Shown piece by piece: positions 53,274-62,952 of a DNA stretch of 64,000 bases. Position numbers and translations under genes: made by a program. Each line of letters begins with the position of its first letter. Position 1 is the stretch's first letter. The stretch spans positions 472,415 to 536,414 of the forward strand of contig CAVRAZ010000007.1 in assembly GCA_963719135.1 (NCBI GenBank), in the 5' to 3' direction. Source of the DNA: CAVRAZ01 sp963719135 (GTDB lineage: Bacteria > Pseudomonadota > Gammaproteobacteria > DSM-19610). The notes beneath the pieces are model-generated. The model worked only from the letters and a program-made list of their open reading frames with translations. It was not told where the DNA came from and did no database searches.

Positions 53274-54658
53274 CTAGAACTGGAAGTAGAGGAACGGAGA
53301 GGTCCGGGTCCCCGCGATGACGGCGATTGCGGCGCCGAACGCGGAGGCGAGGACCAGATTCCGCCGGAAGGAGCCGGGAATGTTCCATCTCGAAAGCATT
53401 CGGTCCCGGCGGTGGCCCACAGGGCGGCGAAAGCGAGGAAGAGCGCCGAGAAAACCGGGTTAGGCACCAGGTCCCCGGCTGCCGGGAGGAACATGGTCCG
53501 GAGCAGGGGGCCGCCATCCCGAAATCTGTGGAGCGAAACAGGACCCAACCCACGACCACGAGCAGCCACATCGCGGGCTTTCGGATTGCGACCGAGAGCC
53601 GGTCCCACCACGGCGCCGCCTTGCGGTAGCCCGCCAGCAGCAGGCCGTGATAGGCCCCCCAGGCCACGAAGGTCCACGCCGCGCCATGCCAGAGTCCCCC
53701 GATCAGCATCGTGAGCATGAGGTTTCGGAAAGTCTGCCAGCCGGTCCCCCGATTCCCCCAACGGGATGTAGAGGTAGTCCCGCATGCAAGTTGAGAGCGA
53801 GATGTGCCACCGCCGCCAGAAGTCGCTGGGATCCAGTGCTTTGTAGGGTGAATTGAAGTTCTGCGGGATGCGGAGCCCGAACAGGTAGCCAAGTCCGACC
53901 GCCATGGTACTGTACCCCGAGAAATCGAAGTACAACTGGCAGCTGTAGCCGATCATGGCGAGCCAGGCACCTCCGGTACCAGGGTCCGTAGGAGGCGAGG
54001 GCCGGATCGACGAACCCGGCGATCGTGTCCGCAATCAGGACCTTTTCGACCAGTCCGACCGCAAGGAAGGAAAGGCCGCCGATGCAGCCACTGTTTGCGG
54101 TCGCGGTCCCAGGTTCTCCAGGTCCTGCTCGATCTGCCGGAACCGCACGATCGGACCGGCCACCAATTGGGAGAACAGGGACACGTAGGCGCTGAACTCG
54201 AACAGGTTCCGGGTCGGCTTGATGACGCCGCGATAGCTGTCCACGATGTACGAGATGGTGTGGAACGTGTAGAACGAGATCCCCACCGGGAGGATGATGT
54301 TCGAGTGGGGAAGCGTCACATCGCTCCCCAGCCAGTGGGCGATCTGGCGGGCCGTGTCCATCCCGAAGTTGGCGTACTTGAAGAAACCGAGCAGGAGGAG
54401 GTCCACCGTGATGGGAATCACCAGGCAGAGCTTGCGGCGCCTGGGATCGGTCCACCGGAGAAATCCCCGGCCGGCCAGATAGCTGACGGTGGTGGAAAAC
54501 GCCATCAGGAGGCAGAATCTGGCGTCCCAATAGCCGTAGAAGACGTAGCCGGTGATGGTCAGCCAGACATACCGCGATCGGGCTGGGCGCAACAGCCAGA
54601 ACACGGTGTAGGCCACCGGGAGGAAGACGAAGAGGAAGACGAAGCTGTTGAAGAGCAT
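53274..54658 (-). CDS. MBOAT family O-acyltransferase, AlgI-like (several frameshifts)
   Basis: The N-terminal 200 residues are intact: MLFNSFVFLFVFLPVAYTVFWLL, YVWLTITGYVFYGYWD, FFKYANFGMD and ILPVGISFYTFHTISYIVDSYRG (the conserved PVGISFYTF/D motif). Further parts in other frames include LVEKVLIADTIAGFVDP, CQLYFDFSGYSTMAVGLGYLFG, DFWRRWHISLSTCMRDYLYIPLG and the catalytic His in MLIGGLWHGAAWTFVAWG. The restored C-terminus SPFLYFQF ends at 53274. At least three frame changes lie between 54080 and 53500. The enzyme passes acyl groups across the inner membrane for glycan O-acylation. Confidence 0.78.
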
Positions 54659-54738
54659 GACCGCACTCAGTGGTCAAAATGGCGATGCCGGAGCCATCCC
54701 GGCTCCGGCACGCCCGGCGTGACCCACGCCCGGACCAA

Positions 54739-54897
54739 CTAGAAGATCGTGTAGATGAATGGCGCCAGCACCGACCCTTTCGCGAGCACCAGCAGCGCGC
54801 TCACCATGATCAATACGACCAGAATCGGAAGCAGCCACCACTTCTTCCGCACTCGGAGAAACGCCCAGAGCTGACCCAGTACACTCGCGCTTGCCAT
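54739..54897 (-). CDS. DUF5989 family small membrane protein
   Basis: This 52-residue protein has SVLGQLWAFLRVRKKWWLLPILVVLIMVSALLVLAKGSVLAPFIYTIF: a basic amphipathic start and one membrane helix. Short DUF5989 proteins occur beside SxtJ and NodU-type carbamoyltransferases, exactly as here. The function is unknown, possibly membrane recruitment of the cytosolic carbamoyltransferase. It is easily missed because it is so short. Confidence 0.82.
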   Translation of the reverse strand: MASASVLGQLWAFLRVRKKWWLLPILVVLIMVSALLVLAKGSVLAPFIYTIF

Positions 54898-54908
54898 GTC
54901 CTGTTCCC

Positions 54909-55310
54909 TCAGAATTGAGTCGTAAGATCGCTGCGCCCGCCCGATGGCGGCGCCATCCAGTAGCTGCCATCCACCGCGGCGTGCCGCAGCGGATTCTTGC
55001 CGAACAGCCGGCGGAGCAAGCCGATCGGCGTCATGACCACAAAGTAGACGATGCCCAGAAAAATCGGGGTCGTCACCTTCGAGAGCAGATGGGCCAGCCC
55101 CATCCAGGCCCGATAGACCGGACCGAGCTGGCCCGGGACGAGCGCGCCGCCCAGGATGAGCAGCACGCCGATGGTGGCCAGCACCCGGGGGGGCCAGTAA
55201 TGACCGCGCCACAGCGACACTCCGGCGAGCAGGACCATGACCCCGCCCACCAGGAGGCCGAACTTCCGCCCTTCGGCGGGCGTCAGTCGAGCTGGAATTC
55301 CTTCTGCCAT
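54909..55310 (-). CDS. SxtJ-like membrane protein
   Basis: This 133-residue protein starts at ATG 55310 behind AGGAGAAGGA. It has three or so hydrophobic helices (FGLLVGGVMVLLAGVSLW, PRVLATIGVLLILGGALVPG, VTTPIFLGIVYFVVMTPIGLLRRLFGKNPL). It matches the SxtJ family, named from the saxitoxin locus and usually found next to a carbamoyltransferase. The role is unknown. Its start lies inside the 3' end of the carbamoyltransferase gene (28-bp overlap) and the DUF5989 gene follows after 11 bp. Confidence 0.82.
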   Translation of the reverse strand: MAEGIPARLTPAEGRKFGLLVGGVMVLLAGVSLWRGHYWPPRVLATIGVLLILGGALVPGQLGPVYRAWMGLAHLLSKVTTPIFLGIVYFVVMTPIGLLRRLFGKNPLRHAAVDGSYWMAPPSGGRSDLTTQF

Positions 55311-57117
55311 TCCTTCTCCTCGGTCCAGGCCGGTTGCTCTCCCTTGTGGAGCAGGAAGGTCGCCGAGCACCAGCGCGTCGATGTGGGTTCGCATGAAACA
55401 GACGTAGGCGTCACGCGGGGTGCAGACGATCGGCTCGCCCCGCACGTTGAACGACGTGTTCACCAGGACCGGGCAACCGGTCTGCCGCTCGAACTCCTTG
55501 AGCAGGTCGTAGTAGTCGGCGTTGACCTCCGGCTCGACCGTCTGCACCCGCGCCGAGTAGTCGATGTGGGTGACCGCGGGCATGTCCGAGCGCGGCACGT
55601 TGAGCTGCTCGATTCCCCAGAGCCCCTTCTGCTCGGAGGTCATGGGGATCTGCCGCTCCTTCTTCACCGGAGCGACCAGCAGCATGTAGGGCGAGTCGCG
55701 TATCGAGCTCGAAATACTCGGAGACCCGGTCCCGCGTCACGCTCGGGGCGAACGGGCGGAATCCCTCCCGGAACTTGATCTTGATGTTCATGTCGGCCTG
55801 CATTCGCGGGCTTCGCGGATCGCCCAGGATCGAGCGCGAGCCGAGCGCCCGGGGTCCGAACTCCATCCGGCCGTTGAACCAGCCGATGATCTTCTCATTG
55901 GCGAGAAGCTCGGCGGTCTTCTGGAGCAGGCAGCCGCGGTCGAGCCGGTGGTACGATGCCCCCACCGATTGGAGGAATGCCTCGGTCTCTTCGGGACTGA
56001 AGCTCGGTCCGAGGTAGGCCCCCTGCATGGTGTCCCGCCGGCCCACCGAGCGAGGCTTCTTGAGCTGCCGATGCCAGATGAGCTGGGCCACGCCCAGCGC
56101 GCCGCCGGCATCGCCCGCGGCCGGCTGGATCCAGATCTTCTCGAACGGTCCGTCGCGGAGGATCTTGCCGTTGCCGACGCAGTTGAGCGCGACTCCGCCC
56201 GCCAGACACAGGTTCTTGAGCCCGGTCTCCCGCTGCGTGGTCCGCGCCATCCGCATCATGACCTCTTCGCAGACGTCCTGCACCGACCGGGCGAGGTCCA
56301 TCTCCCGCTGGGTCAGCTTGGATTCCGGGACCCGGGGCGGCGCGCCGAACAGCTTGCTGAAGCGGCCATTGGTCATGGTGAGGCCGTCGAGATAGCCGAA
56401 GTATTCCTGGTTGAGCCGGAAGGAGCCGTCTTCCTTGAGATCGATCAGGTGGTCGTAGATCAGCTGGACGAACCTGGGCTCGCCGTAGGGCGCGAGACCC
56501 ATGACCTTGTACTCGCCGGAATTGACCTTGAATCCGGTGTAGTAGGTGAACGCGGAATAGAGGAGCCCCAGCGAATCGGGCCAGCGCATCTCCTTCCGCA
56601 GCTCGATGTCGTTGTCCCGACCGACCCCGAACGAGGCGGTCGCCCATTCGCCCACACCGTCCATGGTGAGGATCGCGGCTTCCTTGAACGGGGAAGGGAA
56701 GAACGCGCTCGCGGCGTGCGACTCGTGATGTTCGGCATAGAGGATCTGGCCGCTGAACTCTCCCAACTCTCCCAGGGACTCCCGGAGCCCGTGGTCCATC
56801 CAGAGTTTGTCCTTGATCCAGAGCGGGCCCGCCATGAGGAACTGCCGGAACCCTCGCGGGGCGACGCCCAGGTAGGTCTCCAGAATGCGTTCGAACTTGA
56901 GAATCGGCTTGTCGTAGAACCCGACCAGCTCGACCTCGCCGATCCCGATGCCGGCCTGCTTGAGACAGAACTCAACCGCGCGGGCCGGGAAGGCGGAATC
57001 GCCCTTGATCCGGGTGAAACGCTCCTCCGAGGCGGCAGCGACGATTTCGCCGTCCCGGAGCAGGGCGGCTGCGCTGTCGTGATAGTAGGCCGAAATCCCG
57101 AGTATGTGCGTCGACAT
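55283..57117 (-). CDS. NodU/CmcH-type carbamoyltransferase (two 3' frameshifts)
   Basis: The product is about 611 residues after restoration: HILGISAYYHDSAAALLRDGEIVAAASEERFTR, the metal/active-site HHESHAASAFFPSPF, ILTMDGVGEW, LCLAGGVALNCVGNGKI and MEFGPRALGSRSILGDPRS. The frame shifts near 55700 into LLVAPVKKERQIP ... VLVNTSFNVRGEPIVCTP, and near 55350 into FLLHKGEQPAWTEEKEWQKEFQLD, ending at 55283. It transfers a carbamoyl group from carbamoyl phosphate to a hydroxyl of a sugar or lipid-linked glycan. It is first in a unit with SxtJ and DUF5989. Its leader carries the palindrome at 57200. Confidence 0.85.
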
Positions 57118-57199
57118 AGAGTGAGGCCTCGGATCAGCAAGATTGGAGCCGCCTAAGGCAAAGCCAAGTGCGTTGTGGGGATTGAACTTAAGCGAGCCT

Positions 57200-57221
57200 C
57201 CTGTTGCGTTTACGCAACAGG
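57200..57221. promoter_or_regulatory. Palindrome CCTGTTGCGT-TT-ACGCAACAGG upstream of carbamoyltransferase operon
   Basis: The two 10-bp arms are perfect, with a 2-base centre. It lies 83 bp upstream of the carbamoyltransferase start and one base after the stop of the preceding gene. The inner 9-bp arms are identical to those of a palindrome at 60766-60785 before the exporter operon. It could be an operator, or act in RNA as a hairpin (terminator or antiterminator target); there is no T-tract. Confidence 0.65.
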
Positions 57222-57222
57222 A

Positions 57223-58448
57223 TTAACGAATGGTGGAGGGCGCCGAGGTGTCGGAAGATGAGGCGATCAGTGGCGCGATGCGGCTGGTCACATAATCTGC
57301 GAGCATCCGATTCCCCAGGGGAGTGAGATGGGCGTAGTCGGTGTAGGCCTGCTGGTCGGTATCGTGGTAGATCCCGGTGAGGTCGATGAAGAGTCCTCCG
57401 ACGTCTTTCGCCATGGCGGTCTCCTGTTCCCGCACGAAGTCCGCCGCCCGGGTGACGAACGCTTCGTAGTTCGGCAGGTAGGACGCGACGTTGAATTCGA
57501 ACAGGCGCCGTTCGATCTCGGTCGGGTGGGGCCGGTTCCGCTCCAGGATCAGCATCGGCTGAAGCATGAACACCGGGATGGCCCCGGCGTCGCGGAGAAT
57601 GAGACCGCTCCGGCGGTGCATCATCAGAGCGTTGGCCGGAAACACTTTGCGATGACCTGCGACGGCCCGCTCCACGTCGAGGGGTTGTGCGGGTGGGCTT
57701 TTTGGAAAGGAGCAGCTTCAGGTTCCTGGCGCCCTGGGCGAGGAGGTGCATGAAGGCGCTCTTCCGGAACAGCCACCACCCGTTCGCATACGCCAGGCTG
57801 TACAGGGTCGGCTCGCCCAGAATGATCCGGGAGGGAAGATCGTAGGTGTAGCTCCCGAACTGGTCGTGACTCTCGTTGTAGAAGAAGAAATCGTTGAACC
57901 CATCGAGAAACAGCACCATGTCGGGGTGGTAGTGCAGGATGGTCTGGTTCAGGTAGATGAAGCTGTGGTGGGTCCAGGTGCTGGTGATCGCGGCATTGAT
58001 GACTTCGAACCGTCGATTGGGGAATCGGGTGCTGAGCTCCTGTTCCAGATAGGCATCGATGGTTTCGCTGTTCTTGAGGACCGGATAGCGGTTTTCGATG
58101 TGGGTCCACAGGCCGCCCAGGCCGTATCCGGTCGATCCTCCCATGAGGAAAATCCGGTAGGTGCCGGGCGGCTTTTCCCGGCTGACTTCGGTCGAGCGCC
58201 GGAATCCCACCGAGTTGTGCTGAACCCCCGGGTGTCCACATAGCCCGGGGTGGGGAGGATGTTCTTGTAGGGATCGAAGGCGAATTGATACAGGTGTTTG
58301 CCGTCGTATCCCTCGGTCTTGCGCAAGTAGAGCCGGGCCCCAAACTCCAGCAGGATGCGAGGACCAGAAGGAAACGAAGCCGAGCAGCAGCGAGATATCG
58401 TCGCCGGATCGCCAAGGAGGGACGTGGTGGAGAGCTCGGCACAGTCAT
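57223..58448 (-). CDS. SGNH hydrolase-like protein (several frameshifts)
   Basis: Segments in different frames form a protein of about 405 residues. After a hydrophobic N-terminal stretch come LLEFGARLYLRKTEGYDGKHLYQF, AFDPYKNILPTPGYVDTRG, then YRIFLMGGSTGYGLGGLWTHIENRYPV (Gly-Ser nucleophile region), FEVINAAITSTWTHHSF, MVLFLDGFNDFFFYNESHDQ, and finally IPVFMLQPMLILE and YTDYAHLTPLGNRMLADYV with the catalytic Asp-x-x-His. Frame changes lie near 58350, 58220 and 57680. It is the fourth SGNH protein of the window and probably acts on acyl groups in the envelope. The palindrome follows its stop codon. Confidence 0.68.
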
Positions 58449-59780
58449 CGATCCTCCTCTGCGCCAACCAGTTCGTCGGGCCTTCGCATCAAAAGGCTCG
58501 CTCCTGCATCCCGCTCCTCCTCCCCATCATTTCTAGAAAGCGGCGGACGGCACGCGAGTGGGATGGGCCCTTGGCCGGGGTTCAACTCAACCACAGTCAT
58601 GGCGGGATTCATCTGAACTGAGCCCCAAAAGCTGCGGCCTTCGATCACGTTGATGCGGACCACTGGGCCGACTGCCGTGTCGCGCTGCTGGATGTTGTCC
58701 CATGCGACTGTCTCGCAGAGATACCGGCCAGAAGGAACGTTGAGCTGAAGATGCACTTCCAAGGTGAACGAGCCATGGTCCGGGAGTGCGACGCCCAGCC
58801 GAGAGTTGCTGGTGGAAGAAAACCACCTTCCCCGTGCTGGTGGGCGAGCACAAACGGCCACCGGTTCAAGGAAGACCGGGATCGGTCCGTCCACGCTCCC
58901 ATGAATGCGAAGCCGGGTATGGCCCCCGGAGGGGACGTCCTCCTCATCCTCGCGGACTACCGATTCCAACCGGATGACAGACCCGCCCGCCAGCATTGGT
59001 TCGGCTTGCCCCTGGACATAGGCCTCGATGCAATCCTGGGGCGTGCCCTGGCGGGCGACCCGGCCCTGCTGCAGCAGGATGGCCTGGGTGCAGAGCTCGG
59101 GCAGCCGCTCAAGTTGGTGGGTCACCACAACCACCGGCATCCCGCTCTTGGCCAGCGTCTGGAGCCGGCCGAAGGCTCGTTCCTGAAAGGCGAAATCCCC
59201 GACCGAAAGCACCTCGTCGATGATCAGGACGTCGGGATCGAGGTGGGCCGCGATGGAGAAGCCGAGCCGGGCATTCATGCCGGTCGAGTAGCGCTTGACC
59301 GGGGTATCGATGAACTCCTCGATCCCCGAGAACGCCACGATCTCGTCGAACTTCCGGCGGATCTCGCCGAGTCGGCATCCCCATGATGGCGCCCTGGAGG
59401 AAGATGTTCTCCCCTCCGGTGAGGTCCTGGTGGAATCCTGCTGCCACCTCGATGAGGGCCCCGATCCGTCCGGTCACCCGCAGGAGCCTAGGGTCGGGCG
59501 GAGAATCCGGGTGAGGGTCTTGAGGACGGTCGATTTGCCGGCGCCGTTCGGGCCGATGATGCCGAGCGCATCGCCGGGACCGACTTTGAAGGATACTTCC
59601 CGCAGTGCCCAGAAATCACCTTCCCCAAGGACAATGGGGTCGCGGACCTTCCCGACCAGGCGCGCCCAGGGCGGGAATGAGGTCCCGCAGGCTGGTGTGA
59701 TGGCGCGCACGGGGTGGAACGCTTCCAATCCGGCGGAACTCGATGCCGGCGATGTTGGCCGGCTCAGAATATTCTGGCAA
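58445..59780 (-). CDS. wzt: Polysaccharide ABC transporter ATP-binding protein, Wzt-like (frameshifted)
   Basis: The nucleotide-binding domain is seen in pieces: FWALREVSFKVGPGDALGIIGPNGAGKSTVLKTL (Walker A), RIGALIEVAAGFHQDLTGGENIFLQGAIMG, the signature YSTGMNARLGFSIAAHL, Walker B PDVLIIDEVLSVGD, and HQLERL. A C-terminal beta domain follows (VIRLESVVREDEEDVPSGGHTRLRIHG ... VFLEPVAVCA), which in Wzt binds the non-reducing end of the glycan and selects the finished chain. Frame changes lie near 59650, 59475 and 59370. No ATG is seen at the 5' end; TTG 59780, overlapping the permease by 17 bp, is proposed. Confidence 0.8.
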
Positions 59781-60651
59781 ACAGGAATTCGCTGCGGTGG
59801 AAGAGGATTGCGCTCGCGCCAAGCCCGAGAATCCCCCAGGCCGCGCTCAACGCGAGGAACCACGGACTCCACTCCAGGGACGCTCCGGCCGGGCCGGTGT
59901 CGGTGAGTGGCTGCAGGAGATTATGTCCCTGCACCACCGCGAGCCGCATCCCTTCGACGATCGGAGTGAGCGGATTGAGGAGCATCAGCTTCGTGCCCTC
60001 GGTCGAGCATGACGGTTCATAGACTCCGGAGTAGATGAAGATCCCGAACATCAGAAGGATTTGACCAGGTATTTGACATCCCAAAGAACCATTGGCGCAG
60101 CTCCAGGAACAGGCAGGCGCCGCGGGAACAACGACATCCAGCGGACGATCCAGAGCCATTGCCACGATCACCGAAAAGCCGAGAATCGGCAGGAGCAGCA
60201 GCAGCACCGCGGAGCCGATCAGGCTATCGAAGGACTGAGTCAGCACCGCGGAAAGTGGCAGCGTCTCGCGGGGAAAGTAGACCTTCGAGACCAGGGTCAT
60301 GTTTCCGGTCAGACTGGGGGTGGCGAAACCGATCGCCCCCACGAAAAAGCCCACGGCAAGGCTTTGACCCCACACATGCCAGGACCCCGCCCGACCGACA
60401 GGCCCGAGATGTGCGCCATCACGTAACGAATGATCATGCCGGCCAGAACGATGAGGCTGGCAGGCAGGGCCCAACCCAGCCCCATCACCGTCTGCTTGTA
60501 GCGGATACGACATCACGCAGGGTCAGTTGTTGCAGCAGATCCTTGGTCTCGCCACACTCCGTGAAGCTCTCCCGAACTCGCCGCCAGAGTGGAACGGGCA
60601 GCTGAAACGGTCGCGATGCCATTGGGGGGAGGCGTCAGGTCTCAGCTCCAT
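59764..60651 (-). CDS. wzm: Polysaccharide ABC transporter permease, Wzm-like (frameshifted)
   Basis: The C-terminal part is clear: helices around SLAVGFFVGAIGFATPSLTG, the VSKVYFPRETLPLSAVLTQSFDSLIGSAVLLLLLPILG region typical of ABC-2 exporters, ILLMFGIFIYSGVYEPS and MLLNPLTPIVEGMRLAV (conserved N-P-x-x-x-x-V-E-G). The N-terminal part (LRRVRESF..., LLQQLTLRDV, RYKQTVMGLGWALPASLIVLAGMIIRYVMA) is spread over three frames. It exports the finished polysaccharide through the inner membrane with the Wzt-like ATPase. The start is uncertain; ATG 60651 is proposed. The second copy of the palindrome lies 115 bp upstream. Confidence 0.75.
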
Positions 60652-60986
60652 GTCCAGCGATCACTCCATCAAGTCCTTTGCGGGTTTGTTTGCGTCGGGC
60701 GAGGGTGACAGCAAGCAACATGCTCACAAGCGCCTTTTTCCCGGAGCCGTAGTCGCGGTTGGCCTCTGTTGCGTGGACGCAACAGTACCATTTCGAGACT
60801 GGCCACCGAAACGGGTCGCCACTCTTCTGCGAACCGTTGCGGGGATGGTGCCTGACTTACTCCGAGAACTTGCTTTTCCATCTTCGCCTGCGGAGGCTCA
60901 CAGGGCAGTCGCAAACCATGCGCGACTTGGGCTACATTGCAGAGCCATCCTCACTCGCCATACCCTGCATCGAGGCCTAGAGCTCC
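60652..60986. other. Intergenic region of 335 bp between exporter and epimerase genes
   Basis: This is the divergent promoter region for the minus-strand exporter operon and the plus-strand epimerase. It contains the palindrome at 60766-60785. Short frames inside it show no codon bias or family features, and I see no other gene. Confidence 0.6.
60766..60785. promoter_or_regulatory. Second copy of palindrome CTGTTGCGT-N2-ACGCAACAG
   Basis: Two 9-bp arms are separated by GG. The arms are identical to the inner arms of the palindrome at 57200-57221, whose centre is TT. It lies 115 bp before the exporter permease start. Conserved arms with a variable centre suggest a bound operator or an RNA hairpin. 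Confidence 0.65.
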
Positions 60987-61964
60987 TTGTCGTCCCGCGT
61001 GCTCGTGACCGGCGCTGCCGGCTTTATCGGAAGCCACTGCTGCCGGAAGTTGCTCGATGGGGGATACATGGTCGTTGGCCTGGACAACTTCGATCCGTTC
61101 TATGATCGGGAGATCAAGGAGCGCTCCCTCCTGCTTCTTGAAGGAAAGAATTTCGAGTTCGTCGAAGGAGACATCAGAGATGCGCCACTGGTTGAGCGCG
61201 TCGCCGGTGGCGCGGAAGTGCTGCTCCACCTGGCGGCCCGGGCCGGGGTCCGTCCCAGCATTGAAGAGCCGGCCCAGTACTCAGACGTGAATGTTACCGG
61301 AACTGCTGTTGTGTTGGAGGCCTGTCGTCGCGCCGGCGTGCGTCGGGTTTTGTTCGGATCCTCCTCGTCCGTGTACGGCGATACCACTCCCGTTCCATTT
61401 CATGAAGACCATCCCGCCACCGATCCGATCTCTCCCTATGCGGCCACGAAACGTGCGGGAGAGTTGTTATGCGAGGTGTACACCCACCTCCATGCCTTCC
61501 GCGTCGCGGCACTTCGGTTCTTCACCGTGTACAGGGCCAGGCAGCGGCCTGACCTCGCCATTCATCGCTTCACCCGGCTGCTGGCGTCCGGGAAATCCAT
61601 CCAGCAGTTCGGGGACGGGTCTTCCGAGCGCGACTACACATATGTTGATGACATCGTGGATGGCATTCTGGGCGCAGTACGCTGGGTGAGCCAGTCGGGC
61701 GCTGGATTCGAGCTGATCAATCTGGGAGAATCACGGACCGTACGTCTTGACCGGCTCATCGCGCTCATTGCGGAGGAGCTTCGGGGTGCTCCCCGAGATA
61801 GAGAGAGAGTTCCTCCGGTTCCTGGCGACGTCCGGCGAACCTGCGCCGATGTCTCCAAGGCGAAGGCCCTCTTGGGCTATGACCCTCGGGTCACGATCGA
61901 GGAAGGCATTCGCAGGTTCGTTGCCTGGTACCAGAACTCCCTCAGGAAGGATGTGCCGGCCTAA
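60987..61964 (+). CDS. NAD-dependent UDP-sugar epimerase (UDP-glucuronate 4-epimerase-like)
   Basis: This 325-residue extended SDR has VLVTGAAGFIGSHCCRKLL (NAD-binding GxxGxxG), LDNFDPFYDREIKERSL, which is typical of UDP-glucuronate/galacturonate epimerases, HLAARAGVRPSIE, FGSSSSVYGD and the catalytic Tyr-Lys in SPYAATKRAGE. LRFFTVYRARQRPDLAIHRF also fits UDP-GlcA epimerases. It supplies an activated uronic acid or related sugar to the polysaccharide. It begins with TTG at 60987. It is the only plus-strand gene in this part and is intact. Confidence 0.88.
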   Translation: MSSRVLVTGAAGFIGSHCCRKLLDGGYMVVGLDNFDPFYDREIKERSLLLLEGKNFEFVEGDIRDAPLVERVAGGAEVLLHLAARAGVRPSIEEPAQYSDVNVTGTAVVLEACRRAGVRRVLFGSSSSVYGDTTPVPFHEDHPATDPISPYAATKRAGELLCEVYTHLHAFRVAALRFFTVYRARQRPDLAIHRFTRLLASGKSIQQFGDGSSERDYTYVDDIVDGILGAVRWVSQSGAGFELINLGESRTVRLDRLIALIAEELRGAPRDRERVPPVPGDVRRTCADVSKAKALLGYDPRVTIEEGIRRFVAWYQNSLRKDVPA

Positions 61965-61987
61965 CCTGCGCTGGGGTCCGAACCGGC

Positions 61988-62945
61988 CTAGGGTGGCAGC
62001 ACCCGGTATTGGCGCGATCGCGTGGCCTGGAAATGGACGATGATCTCGCCCACAGGCCGAAGGGCAAGGGCTTGAATCCCCACCACAAGCAGTAGCACCC
62101 CCACGAGAAGAAGGGGGCGGTCTGCAATCCCCTGACCCCCAGCTTTTTGAAGTGCCATGATTCCCAGGACCAAAAATCCCAGCATGGCGAAAATGCATCC
62201 CACCAGCCCGAAGAATCGGAGCGGACGCTGGGTAAACCGGACAGGAACGCCAGGCCGATCAGGTCCACGAGCCGCTTCAGGTAGACCACGGGGTTGTAGA
62301 CCCGTGGAGGTCGGAGATCCTTCTCGTGCTGCGGACAATCCACCTCCCGGACCCGGAACCCATCGCGCAGCGCCAGAATCGGCAGGAATCGATAGAAGTC
62401 TCCATACAGAGGAAGCTCTTCCAGAACGCTGGCCCGAATGGCCCGAACCCCCGATCCGATGTCATCGATGGGAGCCTTCGTCACGCCGACGAGGGTCCGA
62501 TTGAATACTCGGCCCTGAATCCGCCTCAAGACGGAGTCCTTCCTGGGCCAGCGCCGGGCAACCACAAGGTCAGCCTCGCTCAGAGCATCGAGCAGCCGCA
62601 ACAGCGAAGTCGCCTCGACTCGGCGGTATGCCGGAAGGACGATCAGGGCGGGTGCGGTGCAGTGGGGGATAGCCATACGCAGCAATCCGGTTTCGCCAAC
62701 CCGAAATCCCGCGGTGAGCACCTTTGCTGGGCGGTCTCGGGGTGCGCGGCGAGCTCAGCGGCGAGCTCCTCAAGGCCGGGCTCGAGCGCCACGACGCACT
62801 CCGTGCGCAGCCCGGACGCGGTCGGTGCACACCGTATTCCCGGGCCAGGGGAACAGGTCTTCGGGCCGCTCACTCGCCAGAATCAGGAGGGTGACGTCCG
62901 GAGATGGTCCTCCCCCGGGAGGGAGGCTCCGCCGGTTCGGCTCCG
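61988..62945 (-). CDS. Glycosyltransferase-2-like membrane protein (frameshifted, catalytic acidic motif unclear)
   Basis: The central frame reads RVGETGLLRMAIPHCTAPALIVLPAYRRVEATSLLRLLDALSEADLVVARRWPRKDSVLRRIQGRVFN, the layout of DPM1-like GT2 enzymes, followed by DDIGSGVRAIRASVLEELPLYGDFYRFLPIL and EVDCPQHEKDLRPPRVYNP. Two C-terminal helices lie in a second frame (FFGLVGCIFAMLGFLVLGIM, PLLLVGVLLLVVGIQALAL). Where active members have the DAD motif this protein has LPAYRR, so it may be non-catalytic or unusual. The 5' end is uncertain: no good start follows the upstream stop at 62953. Confidence 0.6.
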
Positions 62946-62952
62946 CTCGGGG

